From G965216255 sp965216255 (GTDB lineage: Bacteria > Bacteroidota > Rhodothermia > Rhodothermales > Bin80), in NCBI GenBank assembly GCA_965216255.1, contig OZ244148.1, positions 186,001 to 250,000 of the forward strand: a stretch of DNA of 64,000 nt, given 5' to 3'. The stretch's first letter is position 1; every line of letters begins with the position of its first letter. Below, piece after piece: positions 20,096 through 28,977 of the stretch. A model generated the notes under the pieces. That model was not told where the DNA came from, did not search any database, and saw only the letters and a list, made by a program, of their open reading frames with translations. The position numbers were made by a program, and so were the translations under genes.

Positions 20096-20291
20096 AGTCA
20101 CGCTGTGATGTACCCGCCGGTCTATGGCCGCCGCCCATGGTATCGCGCCTGGTGCACCCGCACTACGGCGGTCCCCAGCCGTGAACCTTGGAACAAGCGT
20201 ACCTCTCTCTGTCGTCGAAGCGTGGTGGCCGTATGGGCAAGAATCGCGGTACCCGGTCCAGCCGGATAATCTAGTCTTCTAGGGTCTGCAT

Positions 20292-22298
20292 ATGATTCCG
20301 CACCGTGATAAAATGCGCCAAGTCGCCCTCCGATGGTTTCCACGTAGTGCTACTCCGCTGCATCGGCGTTTCTGGCACCGATTACTCTGGAGCGCAGCCC
20401 TGCTCCTGGCAAGCGTGCCACCGGCTGTGGTACTCCCCCAGACCCCATGCGAGTACCGCCTGGGGCCCGACGGGGCCTACGCGGCCCGACGCGCAAGGCC
20501 TTCCACATCAAGCTCCGGTATTGCTGCCAGAACGTGCGAGGAGCGTTCACACGCCCACTGGGTCGATGAGAAGGCCTCTGCAAAATATCCTGTCAATGTG
20601 GCGGGCCCAGCCTTGTCCCTCAGCTTCAACATTGGACGCAGTGGGCAGCATGCAGCATCGGGTCTGCGGACAAGTGGCATAGGACTCCGGGCAGCAACCG
20701 GAAACGGTCGGCACTCCGGGCCTGTAGCACTGAAACATGGGCCGCTAGAAGCTCGTGAGCCGGGCGGCAACGATTTTCGCCCGGTCGCCGCCACCTTGTG
20801 GCCCGCGCGAAGCGAACCGACCAGCGGTAGTCATTCAATTAGGCGCAATCCTGCGGGCCGCCACGATGCGCGCGTGGTATTAGGCACTCGGGGCGGCAGC
20901 CTCGATGCTCGCGGTCACGCACGCGCGCATAGCACATTCGCCAGCGCCACGCAGCAGTCTGCCGGAGGTTATGCGCCAGCGGGTGCTCCACCGTCTGGAC
21001 AGCCCTGCGAAGACGTCAATACGGCGACGATAGCCGCCTTGCAGAAGGTCAAGGGCATTGGGCCCGCCAAGGCGCGGGCTATTGTCGAATACCGCGCGCA
21101 ACACGGGGCATTTCAATCTATGGACGAACTCACGAACGTTCGCGGCATTGGGCCAGCCACATTGGAGAATTTTCGCCTGGCAGACTTCTGCGTCAAGGCG
21201 TCGGCCAATCCAGATGAAAGAGCCGCCAATCCACCGGGTCTCGGTAACGAAGCCCGTTCCGTGGACCGAGCCGGCTGCGAGGACATCAACACGGCATCGG
21301 GCGCTGCCTTGCAACAGGTTTCGGGTATTGGACCTGCGAAAGCTCGAAGAATCATCGAATTTCGCGAGCGCAACGGAGCCTTCAGCTCGCTGGACGAGCT
21401 CGTGCGCGTACGAGGCATCGGCCCTGCCACTCTGGAGAATATCCGTCAGGCTGGCTTCTGCGCAGAGAAATCTGATTCCGACAGTAACGCGGAACACTCC
21501 TCTTTCCCGATGCCGCCTCAGGACGCAGAAGGCTCGTTTGTGCCATATGAAAGAAGCCTGTATGATCATTGGACGGACGACGACAACGATTGCCAGAATA
21601 CGAGACAGGAGGTGCTGATTTCAGAGAGCCTACAGCCCGTAGTATTGGACGATGCCGGATGCACGGTGCTTTCTGGTGCGTGGTTCGACCCCTTTACGGG
21701 TTTCACCGTTACCGACCCGGGAGACCTTGACATCGATCACTTCATCCCGCTGGCTGAGGCGCATCGCAGCGGCGCAGGGGCATGGAACAGTAGTCGCAGA
21801 CGAGCCTTTGCCAATAATCTTCTCCAGCCGGGCGCGCTCATAGCTGTCCTGGCTGGGGCGAACCGGTCGAAAGGAGACCGCGATCCGGCCGGTTGGTTGC
21901 CGCCAAACGAGGCGTATCGGTGCGAATACGTTCGGAACTGGGTAGAATACAAAGCCGCGTGGGGCCTTTCCATGGATGCGGTTGAATTACAAGCCGTGGC
22001 AGAAATCCTAAGCGACTGCCTTACGGAGATGCCGCCCATGAGGGCTTCAGATTCCATCGCATGGCAGAATTCGACCGCTATACGTGCAGACGACTGTACG
22101 GACATCAATACGGCGGATTCCGAGGCGTTGCAAAGCGTAAACGGTGTTGGGCTGGCAAAGGCCCATAGCATCCTGGAATTCGTAGAGCAGAACGGTCCGT
22201 TTGAGACGCTGTCTCAGGTCGCCGAAGTGCGCAGCATCGGTCCACTCCTGCTGGAACGCATCCGCGCGGCTGGCTTCTGCGTAGCACCCACGCCTTAG
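20292..22298 (+). CDS. Secreted nuclease: three HhH domains flanking an HNH/DUF1524 domain
   Basis: The 668-aa product starts with a signal peptide (LLWSAALLLASVPPAVVLPQ). A Gly/Ala/Arg-rich low-complexity stretch covers about 60-235. ComEA-like helix-hairpin-helix domains follow at about 238-300 (NTATIAALQKVKGIGPAKAR) and 329-390 (NTASGAALQQVSGIGPAKAR). An HNH-type domain at about 425-575 has DHWTDDDNDCQNTRQEV, DIDHFIPLAEAHRSG, NNLLQ and NRSKGDRDPAGWLPP. A third HhH domain lies at about 602-665 (NTADSEALQSVNGVGLAKAH). HhH units bind DNA non-specifically; the HNH part matches secreted DUF1524/GmrSD C-terminal nucleases. It may be an extracellular or periplasmic DNase for DNA uptake or nutrient use. 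A start at ATG 20322 is also possible. It ends in TAG. Confidence 0.85.
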   Translation: MIPHRDKMRQVALRWFPRSATPLHRRFWHRLLWSAALLLASVPPAVVLPQTPCEYRLGPDGAYAARRARPSTSSSGIAARTCEERSHAHWVDEKASAKYPVNVAGPALSLSFNIGRSGQHAASGLRTSGIGLRAATGNGRHSGPVALKHGPLEAREPGGNDFRPVAATLWPARSEPTSGSHSIRRNPAGRHDARVVLGTRGGSLDARGHARAHSTFASATQQSAGGYAPAGAPPSGQPCEDVNTATIAALQKVKGIGPAKARAIVEYRAQHGAFQSMDELTNVRGIGPATLENFRLADFCVKASANPDERAANPPGLGNEARSVDRAGCEDINTASGAALQQVSGIGPAKARRIIEFRERNGAFSSLDELVRVRGIGPATLENIRQAGFCAEKSDSDSNAEHSSFPMPPQDAEGSFVPYERSLYDHWTDDDNDCQNTRQEVLISESLQPVVLDDAGCTVLSGAWFDPFTGFTVTDPGDLDIDHFIPLAEAHRSGAGAWNSSRRRAFANNLLQPGALIAVLAGANRSKGDRDPAGWLPPNEAYRCEYVRNWVEYKAAWGLSMDAVELQAVAEILSDCLTEMPPMRASDSIAWQNSTAIRADDCTDINTADSEALQSVNGVGLAKAHSILEFVEQNGPFETLSQVAEVRSIGPLLLERIRAAGFCVAPTP

Positions 22299-22665
22299 CG
22301 CGAGAGCATTGTGTCGCCATGGATCCAGGTCGCCCGTGGTCCTCGGCCTACAGTGGGTCGGGGCATGTGTGTGTGACCGGCGGGCTTCCGGTTCAGGCGC
22401 GCTGCGCCGTTTGCACAGAAGTCCAGGCCTGCTGCCTGTTACTCCCCCGTCATAGGGCTACCCGCTGCCGAGCGAAATGATAGCCGGCAAACAGTGGAAG
22501 GGGCCGGTCCTGGCAGATTGTAGTAGATTACCGTCGGCGACAGGCGCTAAGCTTGCGACTGTCCTGTGTCACCGAGCCTAATAATCATTGTGCAAAGGGC
22601 GGTCTGAATTCCCATATACGGCTGCGCACGCATTGCCTGCTTGACGCAGCTCAATAGTTGAGCAT
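22299..22665. other. Gene-less stretch upstream of miaA
   Basis: About 370 bases with no supported gene, RNA or repeat. It should carry the promoter of miaA at its right end. Confidence 0.5.
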
Positions 22666-23661
22666 ATGTCCGCCCCTCCCCTGCCACGGCGTGGTCCATT
22701 CCCCATCCTTACGGGCCCCACGGGCGTGGGCAAGACGGCCTACAGCCTTGAGCTGGCCGAACGACTGGATGCCGAAATCATCTCTGCCGACAGCCGGCAG
22801 ATTTACCGGGAATTGACGATCGGCTCGGCGAAGCCGGACGCTGCCGCACTCGCACGCGTGCCGCATCATTTCGTGGACGAATTAGGCCTCGGCGCACCGT
22901 ATTCGGCGGGCGCGTTCGCACGACGTGCCAACCAACGCATTCAGGACATCTTGGGGCGCAATCGCCTGCCATTGGTGGTCGGGGGCTCAACGCTTTATTT
23001 GCATGCCCTGCAGCACGGGCTGGCGCCCGTTCCTGAATTGGATCCAAATCTTCGCCGCACATTGGAGCAGCGTCTGGCACGGGAAGGGGCAGCATCCCTG
23101 TTGGCGGAGCTTCGACAAGTGGACCCGGACGCGGCGGCCCATCTGGATGTCACAAAGACGGCCCGCCTGGTGCGCGCGCTGGCGGTATTGCACGGTACGG
23201 GAATACCCCTCTCCCACTATCACGCATTACCCAGCCCAGCCCCGTACACGTTCAAGGTTGTCGCGCTGGACATGGAACGCTCATGCCTGTACGATCGCAT
23301 AAACGACCGTGTAGATCGGATGCTGGAGCAGGGACTCCTGGACGAGGCGCGCAGGTTGCTTGAGGCTGGCCATGATCCTTCCATTCAGGCTTTGCAAACG
23401 ATAGGATACCGGGAAGCCATCGCCTTTCTGAAAGAGCGGTGCAGTCAAGCGGAAATGATTCGGCTGATTAAGCGCAATACACGGCGCTATGCAAAACGGC
23501 AGCTGACTTGGCTCAGACGTTATCCCGATCTAGAGTGGATTCGGCTCCCAAGTGATTCCCACGAACCCTCTGAGCCTCCTATCCATCAATTCCTTGCCGC
23601 ATTCGAGCCCTGCAGATGCGTTTCCTGGCAGCGTAAGGGGTCTGGGTTGGGGCTTGGGTAG
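22666..23661 (+). CDS. miaA: tRNA dimethylallyltransferase
   Basis: The 331-aa product transfers a dimethylallyl group to N6 of A37 in tRNAs that read UNN codons, the first step towards ms2i6A. The P-loop GPTGVGKT (17-24), the DSRQIYRELTIGSAKP block, VGGSTLYL, and the tRNA-binding stretch LQTIGYREAIAFL followed by RRYAKRQLTWLRR are all present and correctly spaced. Length is normal for the family. This is a core gene in single copy, so it anchors the window to the chromosome. It ends in TAG shortly after the normal end of the family; no operon partner is obvious. Confidence 0.96.
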   Translation: MSAPPLPRRGPFPILTGPTGVGKTAYSLELAERLDAEIISADSRQIYRELTIGSAKPDAAALARVPHHFVDELGLGAPYSAGAFARRANQRIQDILGRNRLPLVVGGSTLYLHALQHGLAPVPELDPNLRRTLEQRLAREGAASLLAELRQVDPDAAAHLDVTKTARLVRALAVLHGTGIPLSHYHALPSPAPYTFKVVALDMERSCLYDRINDRVDRMLEQGLLDEARRLLEAGHDPSIQALQTIGYREAIAFLKERCSQAEMIRLIKRNTRRYAKRQLTWLRRYPDLEWIRLPSDSHEPSEPPIHQFLAAFEPCRCVSWQRKGSGLGLG

Positions 23662-23982
23662 GACCGATTCGGACGATTGGCTGAATTGGCTCATTACGTT
23701 CGCCACTATCCTCTTACCCTTTCGCAGCCTTCAATAGCTTCCGGGTAGTCTCCTGCGTTTGTCTCTGCGCTGTCTGAGGCATGGATGACTGCGAGGCAAT
23801 GCGCCCTCATTGCGCGGTATGGGTCCCGGGTGCGCGTTTGTAACTACATGCCGCATGCCCCGGCGACTGCCTCACTCGTTGCGCGGGGGTAGCTAATGAA
23901 CCATATTATGTGCCCGAGCCTACTTATCTATTCAACCTGAAGCATGTCTCTCAACGGGACATTAACCCTGTCATGTATCGCC
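23662..23982. other. Gene-less stretch
   Basis: About 320 bases between miaA and the DUF1697 gene. No recognisable gene and no strong terminator were seen. Confidence 0.4.
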
Positions 23983-24531
23983 ATGCGCTCCTGGGTTGCA
24001 CTCCTTCGCGGAATCAATGTCGGCGGCAAACACATCCTGCCCATGCGCGAACTGGTGCAGATGCTGGAAGATCTCCACCTAAAAGATGTTAGGACCTACA
24101 TCCAGAGTGGTAATGTGCTCTTCCGCTCCGATCATGCGACACTTCCCGACGACTGTGCTGACCGGATAGCGGCGGTCATTGAACATAAATACGGATTCCG
24201 GCCCCACGTCCTGGTTATCAGCGCAGCGGCATGGACCGCCGCCGTTGCGTCCAATCCTTTTCCGCGGGCCGAATACAATCCCAAGACCCTGCATCTTTAC
24301 TTTCTAGCCTCCGCACCCACGGAGCCGGATTTCTTGTCTCTTGAAAAGGTAAAGGCACCCAACGAAGCGTTCCACCTGGCAGTCGACGTATTCTATCTGC
24401 ATGCTCCAAATGGCATCGGGCGATCCAAACTGGCAGCGCGGGTAGAACGAGCCCTGGGCGTGCCTGTCACGGCAAGAAACTGGCGGACCGTTCAGAAACT
24501 CCATGACTTGCTGCATCAAAATATCGGCTGA
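23983..24531 (+). CDS. DUF1697 family protein
   Basis: ATG 23983 is preferred over 23944 because family members begin just before the LLRGINVGGK motif, seen here at about residues 6-15. The 182-aa product continues with LVQMLEDLHLKDVRTYIQSG (N-V-LF follows) and ends in TARNWRTVQKLHDLL, the RNWxTxxKL signature of the family. DUF1697 proteins are small cytoplasmic proteins of unknown biochemical role found across bacteria. The gene is intact and lies directly before an IS3 relic. Confidence 0.88.
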   Translation: MRSWVALLRGINVGGKHILPMRELVQMLEDLHLKDVRTYIQSGNVLFRSDHATLPDDCADRIAAVIEHKYGFRPHVLVISAAAWTAAVASNPFPRAEYNPKTLHLYFLASAPTEPDFLSLEKVKAPNEAFHLAVDVFYLHAPNGIGRSKLAARVERALGVPVTARNWRTVQKLHDLLHQNIG

Positions 24532-24604
24532 GCGTCTCTACGCGACTGCAGCCGGAGTTCAACATACGCTCTCAGCCAGCTTACGCTACCAGGCCGGATT
24601 GAGG

Positions 24605-25428
24605 TGTACCCAATCGTTGGACAGGATTTCGCTTGATTTAAGATAGAGAACTGCCAGGGTTGTGGGTGACGGCGGGACATATTGGTCCCAGTGGGCATGT
24701 GGTTGTCGTGTGGGTTATAGCCATCGCTGGGTGGGGTCCTGAATGGCCGTGATAGACTTCGGATGGGTTCGGTACCGAAGGCTCTGGTGTGGACGACTGT
24801 GGTTGTTGAAGCTAATGTAGCCTCCCAGGCGCTGCCGTGCCTGCCGCAGGTTCGCGTATTCGTTGAGGTAGACCTCCTCGTACTTGACGCTGCGCCACAG
24901 TCGCTCAATCAGAATGTGGTCGTAGCACCGGCCACGACCACACATCGAAATCCGGATGCCAGCACGTTTCGAGAGTGATGTCATCTCTTCACTGGTAAAC
25001 TGTGATCCTTGGTCCGAGTGGAAGATCTCGGGCTGGCTGATCGTGAGTGCGTCCTTATAGGTCTCCACGCAGACACTCGCCTCTTGTGTGTTGGATAGCG
25101 TCCACGATAGTATGTAACGGCTCTACCAGTCCATGACTGCGACCAGATACGCAAATCCTCGGTCCATCCGAATGTAGGTGATGTCACCGCACCAGGCCTG
25201 ATTGGGACGGTCTATGTGCCGCCCTTTCAATAGGTTGGGATACCGAAGAGCTGGCCCCGGGCCCACGCGGGGTCAGCGCTTCGGATAAATAGCCTGTAGC
25301 CCTATAAAGCGCATCAGCCTATAGACCCGCTTGTGACCCGCAGCGTGGCTCTCGCGCCGAAGCATATGCGTCGTACGCCCAGCATGGGGTGGGCCGTGTA
25401 GACTTCGTCTATGACGCGCATCAACCAG
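24605..25428 (-). mobile_element. IS3-family relic, 5'-truncated copy of the 2.4-kb element
   Basis: The right terminal repeat (tgtacccaatcgttggacag on the plus strand) starts at 24605, and the orfB sequence follows on the minus strand, nearly identical to the copy at 2404-3711. It shares the amber (here 25123-25125) in the DW-stop-SR block. Near 25366-25372 it lacks 7 bases present in the first copy, which breaks the frame. Homology stops at about 25428 within the first third of orfB, so orfA and the left end are gone. Confidence 0.85.
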
Positions 25429-25429
25429 C

Positions 25430-25905
25430 GTCGCCGCGAGCCAGACATACGCCGCGTACGAGGCCCCCTAGACCATTCGGGTAAGTATAGTGTCCCGCGA
25501 ACCATGCCCCTTGTGTAGGCTCGATAAGGCAGTCGATCCGTCTTCTTCCAAGGGTCCATCAAGGGTCCATTCAAGTATGATTATTGCTTCAGCTTGTCGC
25601 CAGCCGTCTTCCTCCCGCACCATCGAGATGACCCAATCTGATCTCGCCTTCAGATGTCGACCATGTGAGCCAAGGCCCGCCCGACACCTCCAGCACAAAA
25701 TATCGAGCCACAGTGACAGCGCTGGCCATGTTCCCGGGTAGATGACGGGCCCCTGGTCCATCCATTCATCGGCTGGATCCATGGAATCCAGCCTAACATC
25801 GGTGGCGACCCCAATGGCCGACACTTGGCTTACGGACGATGAGAGCGTATAGTAGAAATGGTACCTGTCATTGAAATACGCCGTCTCCGGCGAGGGCAGA
25901 GAGTC
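25430..25905 (-). pseudogene. GH43-like glycosidase fragment
   Basis: The minus strand reads AYFNDRYHFYYTLSSSVSQV, SAIGVATDVRLDSMDPADEW, MDQGPVI, and after a frameshift RYFVLEVSGGPWLTWSTSEG with EIRLGHLDGA. The YFNxxYHxYYS...SAIGVAT...W.DQGPVI series is typical of family 43 arabinanases/arabinosidases (five-bladed propeller). Neither catalytic Asp/Glu set can be placed with confidence. The frame is broken at least twice and the 3' half was cut off by the IS3 relic. It points to a lost polysaccharide-degrading gene. Confidence 0.5.
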
Positions 25906-25942
25906 TCCTTCCGGAATTGCAGTCTGGGTCCCAGTCCGGCTT

Positions 25943-26461
25943 TTAGAACGTGAGTCGAAGCCCGGCGGCCCGTCCGCTCGTGCTGTGCGGCCACAAGACT
26001 GGCCGGAGCGCAGCGCCGCTACCTGCGGGGATGTTCAGAGACACCCACCGATCACGCTTTACAATGGATCCAAGGACCAGACCGACCAGCACCCCCGCCC
26101 CCATAACCGGACCGGCAAATACGACGGCCAGGCCCCCCCCAGTCCTCGGTGGCGATAGTTAATACAACGATACCCGGAATGGCACCATACATTGCCCCTC
26201 TTTTCTTGCCGTTCGCGTTCCTGCCGCCAAGTACAACTTCTCCATCGCACCGTAAGCCACCTCCCACACCCTGTCGTTGGAATCCTGGTTGTTGAGGGTG
26301 ATCGCCACCCTGTCAGCGTGGACATCGACTACCCTCCCGACCACTTCCCACCCCGATGATGTCACAATGCGGAGACGCTTTCCCTCTACAATCATGCTCT
26401 GGGCCTGTGCATGGCAAACGGCACAAAGCACTAGGGACGAAAGAAAAAGGAAGTGTTTCAT
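25943..26461 (-). pseudogene. Broken paralogue of the 26795-27307 envelope protein
   Basis: From ATG 26461 the minus strand has a signal peptide (MKHFLFLSSLVLCAVCHAQA) and a small barrel-like block (VEGKRLRIVTSSGWEVVGRV) like its neighbour. At about 26225 the sense moves to a second frame (KKRGAMYGAIPGIVVLTIAT), and at a run of eight C/G near 26133 it moves to a third (AGPVMGAGVLVGLVLGSIVK ... AAGLRLTF, stop at 25943). Both ends match the intact paralogue, so two frameshifts disabled a former full-length gene. Confidence 0.65.
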
Positions 26462-26509
26462 CGATTTGGAGGCATGGAAACAATCGTGCCGACTTGGAAC
26501 GGCTTCGGG

Positions 26510-26640
26510 TAGCTATTACGACGAAGTCAAACTGGAAGTCTCCATGCCTTTTTCGCCCGACGGCAGCCAGCTGGCATCGGGATAGACCGCCACCACAGTG
26601 AATCTGTGGGATGTCGGTGCGCTGTTGGGGCCGCTTGATT
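26510..26640 (+). pseudogene. WD40 repeat relic with in-frame TAG
   Basis: The plus strand reads MPFSPDGSQLASG, then TAG at 26583-26585, then TATTVNLWDVGALLGP. Together this is one WD40 blade (FSPDGxxLASGSxDxTVxLWDV) in which a Ser-like position became amber. No other blades adjoin it. It is a stray fragment in the opposite direction to its neighbours. Confidence 0.55.
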
Positions 26641-26794
26641 AAGCCAAGACGAGCGAAGCCCGTCTGGATGCCATCCGCTCTTCACACTGTTCGAATCCGG
26701 AGCTTTTCGGCCCGCCTCACATACCGTCTGGCCACCTGAGTGCACCATAAGAGGCCCTATGTTGCACTGCCCCACCCGGATCAGCCGTTCCAGG

Positions 26795-27307
26795 TCAGAA
26801 CGTCAAGGTGAAGCCCAAAGCGGGCGTACCCGCAGGGCGTAGCCGGATCGTGGGGGCCAGCGCTGCTCCGGATCCCGGTATCGGCACCGGAATGGTTGTC
26901 CAGCGCTCTCGCGTAATGGCTGCCCCCGCCTTGGCCCCCCCGAAAGCCAGCAAGGCAGTAGACAAGATGCCAACGATGATATATGCCCTCGCATTACAGT
27001 CAGAAGAGCAGATCGCTACTGTTAGGAGTCCGCCCAAGCCACCCCCAGCCAATAGTCCACCCTTCGCGTACGAATCTATTCCGAGGCTTACGGAAAGAGT
27101 CTGCATGTTAGCAAAAGGGATCTGGTACATGGCGCCGGCGGCCCTATCAGCCTGAATCGCAAGCAGAGAATCGTCTCTTTCGACCACGACTCCCACAAGA
27201 GTTGCACCAGCGTGTTGCGAGACACGGACACGTTGGCCAACTTCCTGGGCCTGGGCCAGGTGCACCGCGCATATCAGGATCAGGGCCGAGACTGCTGCGG
27301 TTCGCAT
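26795..27307 (-). CDS. Small exported/membrane protein of unknown function
   Basis: The 170-aa product has a signal peptide (MRTAAVSALILICAVHLAQA, cleavage near AQAQ), a short beta-rich domain (VGQRVRVSQHAGATLVGVVV then ERDDSLLAIQA) and two Gly/Ala-rich hydrophobic segments at about 83-100 and 108-130. It ends in a strand-like GFTLTF. Two-Cys CSSDCN lies between the segments. I do not recognise the family. A broken paralogue lies directly downstream on the same strand, so this was a tandem pair. Confidence 0.6.
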   Translation of the reverse strand: MRTAAVSALILICAVHLAQAQEVGQRVRVSQHAGATLVGVVVERDDSLLAIQADRAAGAMYQIPFANMQTLSVSLGIDSYAKGGLLAGGGLGGLLTVAICSSDCNARAYIIVGILSTALLAFGGAKAGAAITRERWTTIPVPIPGSGAALAPTIRLRPAGTPALGFTLTF

Positions 27308-27510
27308 GGCAGGAAGAGAATGGTTGATGTAGGGCGACGATGCTGTTTGAGGATAATACGCCGCTCACGGGCGGCGTGCAACATGGATTTCAGTCAGGCA
27401 GACGCCGGCACATTCCAGCCGCTGGAATGCAACATAAAGCGCCCTATGTTGCAGTCGCCCAACGGCGCCTGTAGCAGGCAAGGAGTCCGGATTTTTCGCC
27501 CTCCAAAGCG

Positions 27511-28224
27511 TTACAGACTGGAGGCCTGATTGCGTCGGTATCCCAACGGGATCGTCATGCCGGCTTCAATTGCAAAGGCTCGACTCTTCAATTTGGTCTC
27601 TCTGGATAAGTCGACAAAGGAAGAGGCGAACGGCTCGTTGTCTTCCATAATGGAGAGCAGCCCGTGGTTGTAGAGAACATCGACGGAAATTGACCAGAAG
27701 CGTGTCGCTGCGATGTCCAAGCCGAATCCGGCCACCACCCCGACGTCTACCGACTTGCTGATATACGGTATGGAGGCCTCAGGTTTGCAACCACCGAAAA
27801 TCGTGGAGTCGCCGGTCTTGCTGACAACGGTACAATCTGCCGACAAGGAAATGGCAGAGCCAACCACGACGTGCGGTGTAACGGTTCGCTCGGGAAAAGG
27901 CTTGTAATTGAGGAGCAGCGGGGACTCGACATATTCGACTCTTTGCATCCAGTCGACTTGTTCTTCAGTGAACCTGATGGGATTGTCTATCCGGTACGAC
28001 ATTCCTTTACCGGTGTAGGCAACACCGATCTGCAAGGCAGCACCAGCATTAAGCGGTATGATGGCCGACGCTCTGGCCGCAAAGCCCATTTGAAACTCGG
28101 GATCGTCACCTCCAAGGGCATCTTCCACATAACCGAATCTGCCAGCGGCCGTCGTGAGACTCGCTCCTGCCTGAAATGACACGCTCACTTGCCCACGGGC
28201 AGCTTCGGGCATATACAAGCCGGC
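27511..28224 (-). pseudogene. Outer-membrane beta-barrel protein, N-terminus replaced by IS relic
   Basis: The minus-strand frame from about 28224 reads GQVSVSFQAGASLTTAAGRF, GFAARASAIIPLNAGAALQI, YTGKGMSYR, and ends in EAGMTIPLGYRRNQASSL. Alternating strands, Gly turns and the 'GKGMSY' and 'DVGVVAGFGLDI' blocks are typical of the porin-like OMP_b-brl_2 family. The first residues of the open frame (MTCQRSAG) come from the IS1182 relic, so the true signal peptide has been lost and export is unlikely. The rest of the barrel is intact. Confidence 0.68.
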
Positions 28225-28870
28225 AGACCTTTGGCAGGTCATCTTCCATCTCCTCCAGACTCATACCCAACTGGCGTACGACGCGCCGTTCTTTCCTTCG
28301 AGCTTCCTCCCCCTTACGCGATCGCCCAGGCTTGCGCTTGGCAGGCGCCGGCTCTTTCGCAGCAGGGCGCTCGCGAGCCTGAATCGCCGTCGAATCACGT
28401 GAATGTATGTCCCACTAACGCATCCTCGTAGCACGACTCGATCAGCGCACGATGCATCTGATCGGGCAGACTAGTCACGGCAAATTCTGCGAATGCGCGT
28501 GAAGAAGTCGCCTCGCTTGGAACCTGGTCTTAACGTCGCCACCCACACAGGCGGCGCAGCTCTGGATCAGAGCAAATCCGGTCGATCAACGCGCGGGGCG
28601 TACCGATATTGTAGACCGCCTTCGCAAGAAACGCCCGCGCAAGCGCCGCACGATCCCACGCCCGCGCACTGCCGTGGGATCGCTGTGCAGATAGCACTCA
28701 ATGCAAACGATATCCAACACGTTCAGAAGCTTCGTCTGCAGCTCGGTCAAAGGACCGGGCAACTCCTCCGCGCAGCAGAAGAGTTGCATTTGGTGGCTTA
28801 TCCAAGAACACAGTGCCTTCCTTCCAGCGGGCATGGATGCCTCCGTGGTCTTAGAGAGTTTGGACACCTC
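28225..28870 (-). pseudogene. IS1182-like transposase relic, 3'-truncated copy
   Basis: Reversed, this segment matches the left-edge element (1 to about 335) and extends it upstream. It reads QLFCCAEELPGPLTELQTKL and NVLDIVCIECYLHSDPTAV. After a frameshift it reads DRAALARAFLAKAVYNIGTP and RALIDRICSDPELRRLCGWR, followed by the same TAA (28530-28532) as in the first copy. It stops abruptly at 28225, where it abuts the outer-membrane barrel gene. Two independent lesions plus truncation make it dead. Confidence 0.8.
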
Positions 28871-28977
28871 TGAAGATACCAAAGTCGGAGGCGCCAGTCC
28901 CCTATCCCCTCGCTTGCTTGGGGAAACACCACCTATCTGGTGGGTTTTGCAAGAGGCTCTTGAATCCACCGGTACAT

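Noticed and set aside
22299..22665. Possible tRNA or small RNA upstream of miaA
   Set aside because: I found no cloverleaf, no TTCGA-type T-loop and no terminal CCA context.
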